Counted from the first letter of the stretch, positions 9,194 through 19,197 are shown. The stretch is DNA of 64,000 nucleotides from G963662985 sp963662985 (GCA_963662985.1 OY760067.1:2108001-2172000); one strand, 5' to 3'. The notes: generated from the letters alone by a model not told the origin. Program-made: numbers and translations.

Positions 9194-10114
9194 ATGGAGA
9201 AAATGAAAGTGTTAATTGCTGATGGCTTGGTGCCAGAGGCAATTTCTTATTTAGAGGAATTCTTTGAAGTGGAGGACGAAAATGGGATTAGTGCTGAAGA
9301 TTTAGCAAAAAAGATGCCAGAATTGGATGCTGTGATCGTTCGTTCTCGCACAAAGATGACAAAGGAATTGATTGAAGCAAGTGATCGTTTGAAGGTGATT
9401 GGTCGCGCTGGTGTGGGGGTAGATAATATTGATTTAGCTACGGCACAAGCAAATGATGTAACGGTGGTGAATGCTCCTTTGGGTGCAACGATTGCCGTGG
9501 CTGAACATGCAATCATGCTAATGCTGGCAATGGCACGTACTTTACCGAAAGCTGATTATTCTATGAAGGCAGGGCTTTGGGAGAAAAAAACGCTACGTGG
9601 CTCTGAATTATATGACAAAGTTTTAGGTGTGATTGGTGGTGGACGCATTGGTGAAGCTGTAGCGAAACGAGCAGAAGCTTTTGGAATGAAAGTGGTGTGT
9701 TTTGATACGGTGCCAGTTAATTTGGAGGTAGTATCTTTGGAAACGTTATTTGCAATGTCTGATTATATTACGATCCATACTCCTAAAACTCCACAAACAG
9801 CTAAAATGTTGGATGGACAGGCATTTGCCAAGATGAAACGTGGCGTGCGTATTGTGTGTACGGCTCGGGGGGGGATTATTGATGAAACCAGTTTGTTGGC
9901 AAACTTGGAATCTGGCCATGTGGCAGGGGCAGCTTTGGATGTGTTTGAGAAAGAACCTCCGGGATTGAGCGCATTGGTGGCTCATCCGAATGTAATTGCA
10001 ACTCCTCATATCGGCGCGAATACACATGAAGCTCAAATTCGAGCAGGTGTGGATGTGGCAGGTCAGGTGAAGGCTGCTTTGATGAATGAGCCTTTGACCT
10101 TTAAAATTGTGTAA
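9194..10114 (+). CDS. serA: D-3-phosphoglycerate dehydrogenase, short form
   Basis: 306 residues; oxidises 3-phosphoglycerate in the first step of serine synthesis. It has the D-isomer 2-hydroxyacid dehydrogenase fold: substrate domain (VIVRSRTKMT, GRAGVGVDNID), the NAD-binding GGGRIG at about residue 150, and the catalytic Arg, Glu and His in CTARGGIID, EKEPPG and TPHIGANT. It lacks the C-terminal ACT regulatory domain of the long form, so serine feedback through that domain is not expected. GGAAGG lies nine bases upstream; a second ATG at 9203 has its own GGAG and is a possible alternative. It starts a run of closely spaced genes reaching rsmG. Confidence 0.85.
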   Translation: MEKMKVLIADGLVPEAISYLEEFFEVEDENGISAEDLAKKMPELDAVIVRSRTKMTKELIEASDRLKVIGRAGVGVDNIDLATAQANDVTVVNAPLGATIAVAEHAIMLMLAMARTLPKADYSMKAGLWEKKTLRGSELYDKVLGVIGGGRIGEAVAKRAEAFGMKVVCFDTVPVNLEVVSLETLFAMSDYITIHTPKTPQTAKMLDGQAFAKMKRGVRIVCTARGGIIDETSLLANLESGHVAGAALDVFEKEPPGLSALVAHPNVIATPHIGANTHEAQIRAGVDVAGQVKAALMNEPLTFKIV

Positions 10115-10140
10115 ATTAAAAAGTGTGAGAGGATGAATAT

Positions 10141-11643
10141 ATGGAAAAAGAATTAAAACGATTAAATGAAAAAATAGCTGAGATCGACGACCTTGGAAGA
10201 ATTATGGCGTTAATCGGTTGGGATCAAGAAGCAAATATGCCCGAAGGTGCGTACGAAGCACGTGGGCAACAAATGGCTACGTTGAGTAAATTGATCCATC
10301 AAAAATCTGTGGATCCTGAATTTGAAGAACTTTTGGCAATTTTGGAACCTAAAGTTGCTGAATTGGGCCCTGACAGCAATGATGCTGCGCAAATCCGATT
10401 GTTTGCAAAAGAATATAAACGAGAAACAGTATTGCCAGAAGATATGGTGGCAGAGAAGGCTCAATTGACTTCTGCCTCTATGGAAGCATGGATGAAGGCA
10501 AAAGAAGAAAATGATTTTTCAATTTTCCAACCATTATTGGAAAAATCAGTTGATTGGATGCATCGTTATGTAGAATTGTTTGCGCCTTATGACCATGTTT
10601 ATGATCCTCTTTTGGATATTTATGAACCGGGTTTCAAAGCTGCTGATGTGACCCGTATTTTTGATGATCTGCGTGTTAAACAAACTGTTCTACTGCAAAA
10701 GATTGCTGAAGCTGAACAAGTAGATGATTCTTTCTTATTCCAATATTTTGATCCGGCAACACAAAAAAGCTTTGGACGTGAAGTTGTGACAGCTTTGGGA
10801 TTTGATTGGAAGAAAGGGATGGAAGGTTCTGTTCATCATCCTTTTATGACCAATATTGGCTACGGTGACCAACGAATCAACACAAATGTGCATGAGGATG
10901 AATTTAATCCATATTTATTTGGGATGATTCATGAATGTGGGCATGGACTTTATGAAATGGGTATCACAAAAGAAAAAGCTCGCACGATGCTTTATAATGG
11001 GACTTCAATGGCAATTCATGAATCTCAATCACGTTTATATGAAAATCTCGTAGCTCGATCTAAACCTTTCTGGCAACATTTCTTTGGCACTCTGCAAGGA
11101 AAATTCCCGACTCAGTTTGGAAAGATGGATGTGGATACCTTCTATAAAGGAATTAATAAGGTTAATCCATCTTTAATTCGTATTGAAGCTGATGAAGCTA
11201 CCTATAACATGCATATTATGCTTCGTTATGAAATTGAAATTGCGTTAATGGAAGGTAAGTTAGCTGTGAAAGATTTGCCTGATTATTGGAATGCAAAGAT
11301 GAAGGAATATTTGGGCGTTGAACCTGATTCTGATTCAAATGGTGTGTTACAAGATGTGCATTGGGCGCATGGTCTTTTTGGTTATTTCCCGACTTATGCT
11401 TTGGGAAATTTGGCTTCTGCTCAAATTTGGGATGCGATGTTGAAAGATATTCCAGATATCAATGATAAGATGGCTGCTGGTGATTTTAAGCCTTTATTAG
11501 CATGGTTGACAGAAAAGATCTATCAACATGGATCTCTTTATGAACCGCAAGATCTTTTAAAACGAGTAACCGGTCAAACATTACAAGCAGATGCTTATTT
11601 ATCCTATCTTGATAAGAAGTTTGGTGCGATTTACGGTATATAG
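10141..11643 (+). CDS. Metallocarboxypeptidase, M32 family
   Basis: A 500-residue zinc carboxypeptidase of the Thermus aquaticus carboxypeptidase type, which removes C-terminal residues from peptides in the cytoplasm. The zinc site HECGH is at residues 264-268, and the family block AIHESQSRLYEN follows at about 291-302. The C-terminal block DVHWAHGLFGYFPTYALGN is also characteristic. Length matches the family (about 500). AGAGG supports the start. It lies 26 bases after serA and three bases before the lipoprotein gene, so co-transcription is likely. Confidence 0.95.
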   Translation: MEKELKRLNEKIAEIDDLGRIMALIGWDQEANMPEGAYEARGQQMATLSKLIHQKSVDPEFEELLAILEPKVAELGPDSNDAAQIRLFAKEYKRETVLPEDMVAEKAQLTSASMEAWMKAKEENDFSIFQPLLEKSVDWMHRYVELFAPYDHVYDPLLDIYEPGFKAADVTRIFDDLRVKQTVLLQKIAEAEQVDDSFLFQYFDPATQKSFGREVVTALGFDWKKGMEGSVHHPFMTNIGYGDQRINTNVHEDEFNPYLFGMIHECGHGLYEMGITKEKARTMLYNGTSMAIHESQSRLYENLVARSKPFWQHFFGTLQGKFPTQFGKMDVDTFYKGINKVNPSLIRIEADEATYNMHIMLRYEIEIALMEGKLAVKDLPDYWNAKMKEYLGVEPDSDSNGVLQDVHWAHGLFGYFPTYALGNLASAQIWDAMLKDIPDINDKMAAGDFKPLLAWLTEKIYQHGSLYEPQDLLKRVTGQTLQADAYLSYLDKKFGAIYGI

Positions 11644-11646
11644 TCT

Positions 11647-12609
11647 ATGAAATTTAAGATTGGCTTGTTTGTTTTATTGAGTGTTACATTGTTATTAGGT
11701 AGTTGTGTGTTTTTGGGAGACCAAGAGCAGATTGACTACAGTGATGGCACTCAAGAAGCAGATGAGCCAATTTTGGAAACTTTGGATGTGCAAGAGATTG
11801 TGGCTACGCAAATTCCAACATTGTCGCAAACAGAAATTGCTTTAACTCCCATACCTAGTGCAACAGTGGTTGTGACACCTGTCTTTAATCCTGAAGTTAC
11901 GATTCCAGAGTCTCCGATTCGAATCTCATCTCCTGTTAAAGATAGCGTTTTGGTTTCGCCATTTTTGATCTTGGTAGATATGGAAGTATATCCGAAAGAA
12001 AAGATCTATTTACAGATATGTGATCAGCTGGGAACTTGTTATGTGGACGAGTGGATTTATTCCTATGTGTATGATGCGATTCGAAGTATTGATATTTTGT
12101 TAGACATAGAATTTGATCTTGGAAAAATACTGTTTACACCTGCACGACTTTCTCTGTTTGTGGAAGATGAGTTTGAGACCAAGATTCGTGCGACCTCATT
12201 TTTTGTAAATTTATTTGCTGATGGAGTTTCTGATCAATTTGGAACTTCTGATTTTGATGAGAAAATCTTTTTCACTTTACCTGAAGCAAATGCTTCCATT
12301 AAAGATTATGGGGTATATTTCACTGGATATGCAATCACAGAAACGGACAAGCCTTTGCATATTACTTTATATAATACTGAAACAGGTGAAATCTTTAGTG
12401 AGACAGATTCGGCTGTATTTTATGATGGCGTCAATGAATATGGGTTATTTGCTGAATATTTACCCTATGATGTGAAAGTGAAAACAGAGGCTTTGTTGAT
12501 TGTGGAAGAAAGCTCGGATCAGTTTGCGGGTGTGGTCCATATCAGTTCATTACCAATTATGTTGTATCCGATTATTGATCCGACTGCTACACCAATGTAT
12601 GCTCCTTAG
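11647..12609 (+). CDS. Predicted lipoprotein of unknown function
   Basis: 320 residues. The N-terminus is a lipoprotein signal peptide ending in LLLGSC, so Cys20 should be lipidated and the protein anchored on the outer face of the membrane. A low-complexity linker rich in Thr, Pro and Ile (about residues 45-90) precedes a folded part that looks beta-rich and resembles an immunoglobulin-like domain (IRISSPVKDSVLVSPFLILV), though this is a guess. It starts three bases after the carboxypeptidase stop and ends seven bases before rsmG. Confidence 0.75.
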   Translation: MKFKIGLFVLLSVTLLLGSCVFLGDQEQIDYSDGTQEADEPILETLDVQEIVATQIPTLSQTEIALTPIPSATVVVTPVFNPEVTIPESPIRISSPVKDSVLVSPFLILVDMEVYPKEKIYLQICDQLGTCYVDEWIYSYVYDAIRSIDILLDIEFDLGKILFTPARLSLFVEDEFETKIRATSFFVNLFADGVSDQFGTSDFDEKIFFTLPEANASIKDYGVYFTGYAITETDKPLHITLYNTETGEIFSETDSAVFYDGVNEYGLFAEYLPYDVKVKTEALLIVEESSDQFAGVVHISSLPIMLYPIIDPTATPMYAP

Positions 12610-12616
12610 GAATGTT

Positions 12617-13333
12617 ATGAATTTTAATGATTTTGTAAAAATATCAGAAGAATATTTTGATGTTGTTTTAACTGCCACACAACAAGCACAATTTCAATTG
12701 TTTTTGGATGAATTTGTGAAGGTGAACGCCCATACAAATTTATCTGCGATTCGTACGCCAGAAGAAATTTTACAAAAACATTTTTTGGATGCGGTGAGTT
12801 GTGTGCCAATTTTGAAACGTTTTAAGTCAGATTCGTTAATAGATGTTGGCACTGGTGGAGGAATGCCTGGAATTCCTTTAAAAATCTTGTTTCCTAAGAT
12901 GCATGTTTGTTTAGCTGATTCCGTGCAACGTAAAACCGCTTTTTTAAGCGATGTTGTAGAGAAAATGGGATGGGATGATGTGTTTGTAGTGACAGAACGA
13001 GCGGAATTGATTGGACATATGCAGGAGCATCGAGAACAGTATGATGTGGTGATTGCGAGAGCATTGGCAGCAATGCCTGTTTTGGTTGAGTATTTATTGC
13101 CTTTGGTGAAAGTGGGGGGTGCGATGATTGCACAAAAAGGAGATTCTGCGGTAGGTGAAACGGAAGCTGCAATGAGTGGTATTCGTTTGTTGGGGGGAGA
13201 ACTTAAGAGTATTGAAGAGGTTCTGTTGCCGGGAATTGATGAGAAACATTATTTTGTTCTAGTTGATAAAATATCAACAACAGATGAAAAATATCCAAGA
13301 CGAGTAGGCATTCCTACGAAGCGACCTTTATAA
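12617..13333 (+). CDS. rsmG: 16S rRNA (guanine-N7)-methyltransferase RsmG
   Basis: 238 residues; methylates G527 of 16S rRNA using S-adenosylmethionine. The SAM-binding block reads LIDVGTGGGMPGIPLKI, followed by ADSVQRKTAFLSDV and VIARALAAMPVLVEY, all typical of RsmG/GidB. The ATG at 12617 has AGGA five bases upstream; the longer open frame upstream overlaps the lipoprotein gene and lacks family similarity. A weak hairpin with a T-run follows at about 13337-13362, between it and the convergent recF. Confidence 0.94.
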   Translation: MNFNDFVKISEEYFDVVLTATQQAQFQLFLDEFVKVNAHTNLSAIRTPEEILQKHFLDAVSCVPILKRFKSDSLIDVGTGGGMPGIPLKILFPKMHVCLADSVQRKTAFLSDVVEKMGWDDVFVVTERAELIGHMQEHREQYDVVIARALAAMPVLVEYLLPLVKVGGAMIAQKGDSAVGETEAAMSGIRLLGGELKSIEEVLLPGIDEKHYFVLVDKISTTDEKYPRRVGIPTKRPL

Positions 13334-13360
13334 ATTGAGATAGAGTTTTGAATCTCTTTT

Positions 13361-14536
13361 TTATTTGTTTTTGGTAAGCATGCCTTGGTGAATTGTCCAA
13401 GTGGTGGTGTTTGAGAGAAATTGATCTGAGAATTGTTCTTTTTCCGAAGTGGTCAATAATGCTTGGTCAAAATTTTTTAATGATTCTGTAAGCTTATCTC
13501 GTCTGGTTTTATCTAATTCTGCGAGGACTTCGTCCAGTAGCAAAACAGGCATATGACCTGTGGATTGATGAATCCATTCAATTTCGGTCATTTTGAGGGT
13601 GAGCATAGTGGTGCGCATTTGTCCTCGCGAACCGTATTTTCCTAAGTCTAGATTATTACTGAAAAAGGCTATTTCATCACGATGGGGGCCGATAAAGGTT
13701 ACGCCACGATAAATCTCTTGTTTTTGGTTTTTTTGATAGAGGTTTAGTAGATTTTGTTGAATTTGTTCTTCGTTTTCGATCCATTCTGGTTTTGGTGAAG
13801 CATTATCTAGTGCGGGAATGTATTGAATATTGAAATCTTCTTTTTGATCTGTTAGGTCTTTGAAGATGGTTTGTGCGATTGGTTTTATCTGGTCAATTGC
13901 TTTATTTCTAGAAAATAATATTTTCGCCCCAATTTGTGAAAGTTGTTCGTTCCAATAAGTTAATTGATCGCTGTTTTTGCCGTGAGATTGATTAATTTGT
14001 TTGAGGGTGGCATTCTTGCGAGTGAGAAGTTTGTTATATTGATTAAGGAATGGGGCATAATATGGATTCGTTTGGGCAATAGCCATATCAATATAACGAC
14101 GACGTTCAGAGGGAGAACCATCGAGAATGCGCATCATTTGAGGGATAAAAAACACAGCACTAAAGAGACCAATGGTTTGACTGGCTCTTTTTTTTGCCCC
14201 ATCAATTAATACTTCTTTTCTCAGCGAAGGAGCAGATAGATTATTTTGTTGTTGGATAAGGCGCACTTCAATTTCATGAGAAATTTCATGATTAGTAACA
14301 AATTCTGCTTTGATGCGACTGACTGCTAGTGGATTTTTGGATTCGATAAAATTGATAAGTTCTCGGTCACTGTGTGTATGGAGGGATGTAAAGGTAGATA
14401 GAAAATAGATTGCTTCCAAGATGGTTGTTTTACCTTGAGCATTATTTCCTTCAATAAGAATGGTGCCTTGCGGCAGATTGACATCCAATTTTTGGAAGCT
14501 TCTGAAATTTGTGAGAGAGAGGGTTTTTAGATACAT
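13361..14536 (-). CDS. recF: DNA replication and repair protein RecF
   Basis: A 391-residue SMC-like ATPase that loads RecA at single-strand gaps. The Walker A motif is GNNAQGKTT near residues 31-39, the signature-like part is KYGSRGQMRTTMLTLK, and the Walker B is PVLLLDEVLAELD, as in RecF. Length fits the family (about 360-390). It follows def by 17 bases on the same strand, forming the end of a cNMP-PH / def / recF set. In many genomes recF is next to dnaA and dnaN, which are not seen here. Confidence 0.95.
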   Translation of the reverse strand: MYLKTLSLTNFRSFQKLDVNLPQGTILIEGNNAQGKTTILEAIYFLSTFTSLHTHSDRELINFIESKNPLAVSRIKAEFVTNHEISHEIEVRLIQQQNNLSAPSLRKEVLIDGAKKRASQTIGLFSAVFFIPQMMRILDGSPSERRRYIDMAIAQTNPYYAPFLNQYNKLLTRKNATLKQINQSHGKNSDQLTYWNEQLSQIGAKILFSRNKAIDQIKPIAQTIFKDLTDQKEDFNIQYIPALDNASPKPEWIENEEQIQQNLLNLYQKNQKQEIYRGVTFIGPHRDEIAFFSNNLDLGKYGSRGQMRTTMLTLKMTEIEWIHQSTGHMPVLLLDEVLAELDKTRRDKLTESLKNFDQALLTTSEKEQFSDQFLSNTTTWTIHQGMLTKNK

Positions 14537-14553
14537 CGGTATTTTATGTAGCT

Positions 14554-15075
14554 TTATACATTATCGACGTATTCTTCGTCTTCCCCTAATTGGGTAATAT
14601 CAAGTGCTTTATCTGTGAATAAAACACCGTCTAAGTGATCAATCTCATGTTGGAAGATACGAGCTAACCAACCTTTGGGTTTTAAAGTGATTTTCTGACC
14701 ATAGCGATTTTGAGCTTTGACAGTGATTGCTTCAGCTCGGGGGACGGTCCCTACGTAACCGGGAATGGAAAGGCAGCCTTCTACGCCATCAATTTCTATG
14801 TTGGAAAATTTTTTAATTTCAGGATTGATAACGGTGAAGAGTTTGGGCTGTTTTCCTTCAATTTCTGCATCTTCTTCCTTTTCAAAATATTCCACAACAA
14901 TAATTCTTTCTAAGATACCAACTTGTGGGGCAGCCAAACCCACACCGGGTGCGACACGCATGGTTTCTACCATGTCGTCAATTAATTGTTGAGTGGACGG
15001 ACCAAAATCTTTTACTTCTTTACAGTTTTTTCGAAGAAGCTTATTGGGAACGGTAATAATTTCTCTAACTGCCAT
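14554..15075 (-). CDS. def: Peptide deformylase
   Basis: 173 residues; removes the formyl group from the N-terminal Met of new proteins, a metal-dependent reaction. The three family motifs are GVGLAAPQVG (from residue 44), EGCLSIPGYVG (metal Cys) and QHEIDHLDG (two metal His and the catalytic Glu). No strong ribosome binding site precedes the ATG. It lies between the cNMP-PH membrane protein gene and recF on the same strand. Confidence 0.96.
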   Translation of the reverse strand: MAVREIITVPNKLLRKNCKEVKDFGPSTQQLIDDMVETMRVAPGVGLAAPQVGILERIIVVEYFEKEEDAEIEGKQPKLFTVINPEIKKFSNIEIDGVEGCLSIPGYVGTVPRAEAITVKAQNRYGQKITLKPKGWLARIFQHEIDHLDGVLFTDKALDITQLGEDEEYVDNV

Positions 15076-15138
15076 ATTATTTTTTTAACTATTCTTTCTG
15101 TGTTTTATATATTAGACGTGTTATTTGTAGCTATTTTA

Positions 15139-16818
15139 CTAGAAATCTTGCTCTTCGTCCTTGAGTCTTTGAATCTCTTCATTTGATTGATGGTATGCAT
15201 TGAGATAATTTTTAATGGTGAGCCTTTGTTGACGAGCCGCTGCAATCTTTTTATTTCTTTCGATCTCGGAAATGCGTGCAGAAATATCAGTGAGGGCTTG
15301 AGATGGGTCTTGAATGTTATTAAAGGAGAGATCTTTCTTCCCTAATTCCATGATGACATCTCCATAATTAAATAACTTTGCCCAAATCGTGGGTTTATTA
15401 TATCTAGCGCTTAGAATGTTGTCTATTTCAGAAATGTTTTGTTGTTCACGACCGAACGGTTTTTTTTCTAGATCAAAAATCTGATTTCCTCGGATCTGAT
15501 AAATATCATTTTGCCAGTCTAAATATTGGTAAATCATCCATAAAATTGCTATGATAAGGCTGACACTGCCTATAGCGGTAGCGAGGAGGATCAGATTAAG
15601 AGGAATATTTCTTAGAATCTCCTTAATCCCAACGATTCCTAAAACTAAGACACTAAATATAATGATGATGGGTAAAGAAATTTTTTCTAATAGCACAATC
15701 CAATGTTTGTGATAAGTGATGGTACCATCTTCTGAAATTGTGCGGGTATGAAAGATGTTGTGTGCTTTAGGTTTAGCTAAATCATAGGATTGAATTGAAG
15801 AGTATTCATTGTTGCCATCTTCTTCATAGTCACCATTTAAAATTTCTTCAATAGAGTTTTTCATTTCATTTTCAAAATCGTCATTATTAATCATTTTATC
15901 TCTACGAGCGAGCTCTTGAATCAGGTTTTTAGTTTGAATGGGATTAGGGAGATCAGTAAGGGTGATGTTATCCATGGTGGTGTGAGCACGAATGGTACCT
16001 AAGTCAAATAAATTTCGATAGATAAAATTCTGTGTTTTGATATCTATGCCATTAATGGTATGAAGGGGAGTCGATTTCATATTTTCGATAAAAAACCAAG
16101 TGTGTTCTTGCGTTTGGATACGCTGATTGGTGATGTAATACATATCTAAACGCCAATCAAAGAGATGCCATGCTAAATAGAGGATAGTGATAAGGAAAGT
16201 GATTACAAGAATGCCTAAGGAGATATAGAAGAAAATTTGGTTTTCAGTCATGTAAGCGGCGGAAAGAAGCAAGGAGGAGATAAGCATAAATAAAAATGAA
16301 AAGAAAATGGCTTTGAAGAGACGGATAGGGTGCCGGCGACAGATTTGATAGATGCGCTCACCAGGGTTGAGCCATTCAAATTGTTTTCTGCGAGTTTCTT
16401 TACGTGTATTGGCTGAATTTTTGAAATAAATCTTTATTTGTGGATAGTTTTCTATGAGCCAATCAAAGTTTTCTAGGGATAAATATAATATTTCAGAAGG
16501 TTTAACAGCATAGAGCGTCACAGAATGGTTTTTATGTTCAAGTGCGCTAATCTCTCCAGCATAGTCTGTGCGAGAGAGGGTTTCTTTGATTTGAAGCTCA
16601 CCTGTATTTTTGTCATAATCCAATGCTTGAAGTTCGCCGTGATATACAAAATAAATACCAGAAGGAAAATCATCTTTGACATAAAGCGCTTGTTCTTCAT
16701 GAATGGGGAAGTGTTCAAAGCGCATTGCTACGGCTTTCTTTTCTTCATCGGTTTCTATTTCATGAAAAAAAGCAAGTTGTTTAAGGAATGTTAGGATGGG
16801 ATTGTTCTCATGTTCCAT
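15139..16818 (-). CDS. Membrane protein with N-terminal cyclic-nucleotide-binding-like domain and two bacterial PH-like domains
   Basis: 559 residues. Residues about 30-130 resemble a cNMP-binding beta-roll (EEQALYVKDDFPSGIYFVYHGEL; LSRTDYAGEISALEHKN). Then come two membrane helices (about 168-218), a PH-like domain containing YYITNQRIQTQE and DLGTIRAHT, a second helix pair (about 375-425), and a second PH-like segment (IYQIRGNQIFDLE; NYGDVIMELGKKD). This layout suggests a membrane sensor coupling a soluble ligand domain to PH domains in the membrane. The ligand and output are unknown. It is the first gene of a set with def and recF, 63 bases before def. Confidence 0.75.
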   Translation of the reverse strand: MEHENNPILTFLKQLAFFHEIETDEEKKAVAMRFEHFPIHEEQALYVKDDFPSGIYFVYHGELQALDYDKNTGELQIKETLSRTDYAGEISALEHKNHSVTLYAVKPSEILYLSLENFDWLIENYPQIKIYFKNSANTRKETRRKQFEWLNPGERIYQICRRHPIRLFKAIFFSFLFMLISSLLLSAAYMTENQIFFYISLGILVITFLITILYLAWHLFDWRLDMYYITNQRIQTQEHTWFFIENMKSTPLHTINGIDIKTQNFIYRNLFDLGTIRAHTTMDNITLTDLPNPIQTKNLIQELARRDKMINNDDFENEMKNSIEEILNGDYEEDGNNEYSSIQSYDLAKPKAHNIFHTRTISEDGTITYHKHWIVLLEKISLPIIIIFSVLVLGIVGIKEILRNIPLNLILLATAIGSVSLIIAILWMIYQYLDWQNDIYQIRGNQIFDLEKKPFGREQQNISEIDNILSARYNKPTIWAKLFNYGDVIMELGKKDLSFNNIQDPSQALTDISARISEIERNKKIAAARQQRLTIKNYLNAYHQSNEEIQRLKDEEQDF

Positions 16819-16918
16819 TTAATTATTTTAACATGGAACGATGGTTTATGCTTTGCTGAAAAAGTTGAAATTTATGATAGAATAATTTGGCTACTAAACA
16901 TTATTAAGGAGAATAACA

Positions 16919-18373
16919 ATGCCTATTCATTTTGGTACAGATGGTTGGAGAGCTGTTATTTCTGATACTTTTACATTTGCAAATTTGCGAATGGTGGCTC
17001 AAGCGATTGCTGATACAATGGCGACTGAGTTTGAAGTAAGTTCCCTAATCGAAAAATCAGAAAAGCCAAAGTTTGTGATCGGTTTTGACACTCGGTTCTT
17101 ATCGGATCGTTATGCAGCCGAAGTGGCTCGTGTTTTAGCTGCTAACGGATATCATGTACTTTTGACCCAATCTGACCAACCTACTCCGGCGATTTCTTTT
17201 GCCGTGAAAGATCAAGGCGCTGTGGCTGGCGTTATGATCACAGCTTCTCATAATGCCCCTCGTTATAATGGAATTAAATTAAAATCAAAAGACGGCGCTT
17301 CTGCTCCACGTTCCCAATGTCATAAAGTGGAAGTGTATTTAAATGATAATGAAACGCAAGGGCGTGGCCCAAATCAAATTGATTTTAAACAAGCTCGACA
17401 AATGGGTTTGATAGATCGTTTTAATCCATTGCCTGCCTATTTTGATCATTTGCGAAAATTGATTGATTTTGATGCGATTGCTGAAAATCCGCAACGTTTG
17501 GTGGTAGATTCAATGTATGGTTCTGGACGTGGTGCAATCAATAGTATTTTGCAAGGCACTGGTTGTGAAGTGTTTGAAATTCGCGGTGAAATGAACCCTG
17601 GATTTGGTGGGGCTCATCCGGAACCGATTGGGAAACATTTAGCTCCTTTAGGTGGAGCTATTGCACATGGACATGGTACTTTTGGTTTAGCAACAGATGG
17701 AGATGCGGACCGAATTGGTGCTATGGATGAACGGGGTAATTTTGTGGATCCACATAAGATTATGTGTTTGACTTTGAAACATTTAGTGGAACACCGTGGA
17801 ATGAAAGGAAAAGTTGTTCGAACTGTTTCTACTACACGTATGTTGGATCGATTAGCGAGTAAATATGGATTGGATGTGATTGAAACACCAGTGGGTTTTA
17901 ATTATATTGCTGATTTGATGTTAAGTGACGATGTATTGATTGGTGGAGAAGAATCTGGTGGTATCTCCTTCAAAGGCCATTTACCAGAAGGTGATGGAGT
18001 TTTGATGGGTTTGATGCTAGTTGAGATTATTGCTACTTCTGGGAAGACACTAGGCGAATTGGTGGACGGACTATTAGAAGAAGTTGGTCCAGCAGATTAT
18101 GCTCGTACTGATCTGCGATTAAAACAACCAGTGGATAAAGTTCGTATGACTGAAAAGTTGGCAAATGAAGCTCCTGAAGAAATTGGTGGGCAAAAAATTG
18201 CAAAGATTAGCACAACAGATGGAACTAAGTATATTATGGAAGATGATAGTTGGCTGTTGATCCGTCCATCTGGTACAGAACCTGTGTTGCGCGTTTATGC
18301 AGAAGGACGAACACCAGAGATGGTGAAAGCGTTATTAGCTTATGGTGAGCATGTTGCAGAAACTGCTGTTTAA
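16919..18373 (+). CDS. Phosphoglucomutase/phosphomannomutase
   Basis: 484 residues of the alpha-D-phosphohexomutase family, interconverting sugar 1- and 6-phosphates. The phosphoserine loop is TASHNAPRYNG with Ser at about residue 110; the metal loop is TDGDADRIG; the sugar-binding loop is GGEESGGISFKGHLPEGDG; the phosphate-binding loop is RPSGTEPVLRVYAEG. All four domains are present. The exact sugar preference cannot be read from the sequence. AAGGAG lies seven bases before the start. A stem-loop follows the stop. Confidence 0.92.
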   Translation: MPIHFGTDGWRAVISDTFTFANLRMVAQAIADTMATEFEVSSLIEKSEKPKFVIGFDTRFLSDRYAAEVARVLAANGYHVLLTQSDQPTPAISFAVKDQGAVAGVMITASHNAPRYNGIKLKSKDGASAPRSQCHKVEVYLNDNETQGRGPNQIDFKQARQMGLIDRFNPLPAYFDHLRKLIDFDAIAENPQRLVVDSMYGSGRGAINSILQGTGCEVFEIRGEMNPGFGGAHPEPIGKHLAPLGGAIAHGHGTFGLATDGDADRIGAMDERGNFVDPHKIMCLTLKHLVEHRGMKGKVVRTVSTTRMLDRLASKYGLDVIETPVGFNYIADLMLSDDVLIGGEESGGISFKGHLPEGDGVLMGLMLVEIIATSGKTLGELVDGLLEEVGPADYARTDLRLKQPVDKVRMTEKLANEAPEEIGGQKIAKISTTDGTKYIMEDDSWLLIRPSGTEPVLRVYAEGRTPEMVKALLAYGEHVAETAV

Positions 18374-18395
18374 GGAAATAAAAAATTAATAATCA

Positions 18396-18416
18396 TAGAC
18401 TGGATTTTCCAGTCTA
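18396..18416. terminator. Stem-loop between convergent genes
   Basis: Perfect nine-base stem TAGACTGGA / TCCAGTCTA with a TTT loop, between the phosphohexomutase gene and the lipoprotein gene. The following T-stretch is weak, so termination efficiency is uncertain. Confidence 0.6.
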
Positions 18417-18417
18417 T

Positions 18418-19197
18418 TTATTTTAATGAGTAAATTTCTAGATTTGAAAAATTAGCGGTCATAGGTTGATCGCCAGTTGCTTGGGCAAAAAAACCAATTG
18501 TGCCAAAAGAGTGATATTTATCTGAAATTGAGATCATTTTTAAATGATTAATATAAATATCTAGATTTGAGCCATCAGCTATGATAGAAATCTGGGCTTT
18601 TTCAGATAAATTAGTGGGGATGACCGGATTATAGATTGGTTCCATGATGTGATTGATGTTACCGTTTAAAACTCGTTGGATTTCGATTGTTTTGTCGCAA
18701 TTGATTACAAAACGATATAGATTGGATGCATTTGTAGAACGAAAGAGGATTCCATAACTTCCGTTTGTTCCACAGATTTTTGCGGTAACTTGAACATCCA
18801 TGCGAAAATTATCTAAAGATGGTTGATTGCGCATGGTTGTAATTTGAGCAGGTTGGTTAACAGATAATGTAAGCTTGTTATTTTCGATGGTGCTTGAAGC
18901 AATGTTTGCATTGGATGTATCCCAAAAACTTGGCTGATTAAAATCATCTTTTAAGATCAGTGAACCGAGGAAAACAGGTGTTGGAGTGGTATGAATTGTT
19001 GTTTTCGTGACAAGAATGGAAGGTGTTGCAGTGATGGGGAACCAGTCTATGGTGGATGTAGCGATTTGTGGAATATTTGTGGGAGTTAATGAGGGTGTTG
19101 GTGTTTGGGTTAAAATTTGAGATGGGCTGGTAGAACAGGCACTTAATAGAATGATAATAATAATTGAAGCTATGATAGGGATTAATTTTGTTTTCAT
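18418..19197 (-). CDS. Predicted lipoprotein with a LamG/concanavalin-like C-terminal domain
   Basis: 259 residues. The signal peptide ends in the lipobox LLSAC, followed by a Thr/Pro-rich linker (about 25-75, including TPTPSLTPT). The C-terminal part (about 85-258) begins LKDDFNQPSFW and contains YGILFRS, YRFVINCDK, ISIIADGSNLDIYIN and GTIGFFAQA, the pattern of a jelly-roll domain of the LamG or DUF1080 type that often binds sugars. The protein should sit outside the membrane. Substrate is unknown. Confidence 0.75.
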   Translation of the reverse strand: MKTKLIPIIASIIIIILLSACSTSPSQILTQTPTPSLTPTNIPQIATSTIDWFPITATPSILVTKTTIHTTPTPVFLGSLILKDDFNQPSFWDTSNANIASSTIENNKLTLSVNQPAQITTMRNQPSLDNFRMDVQVTAKICGTNGSYGILFRSTNASNLYRFVINCDKTIEIQRVLNGNINHIMEPIYNPVIPTNLSEKAQISIIADGSNLDIYINHLKMISISDKYHSFGTIGFFAQATGDQPMTANFSNLEIYSLK

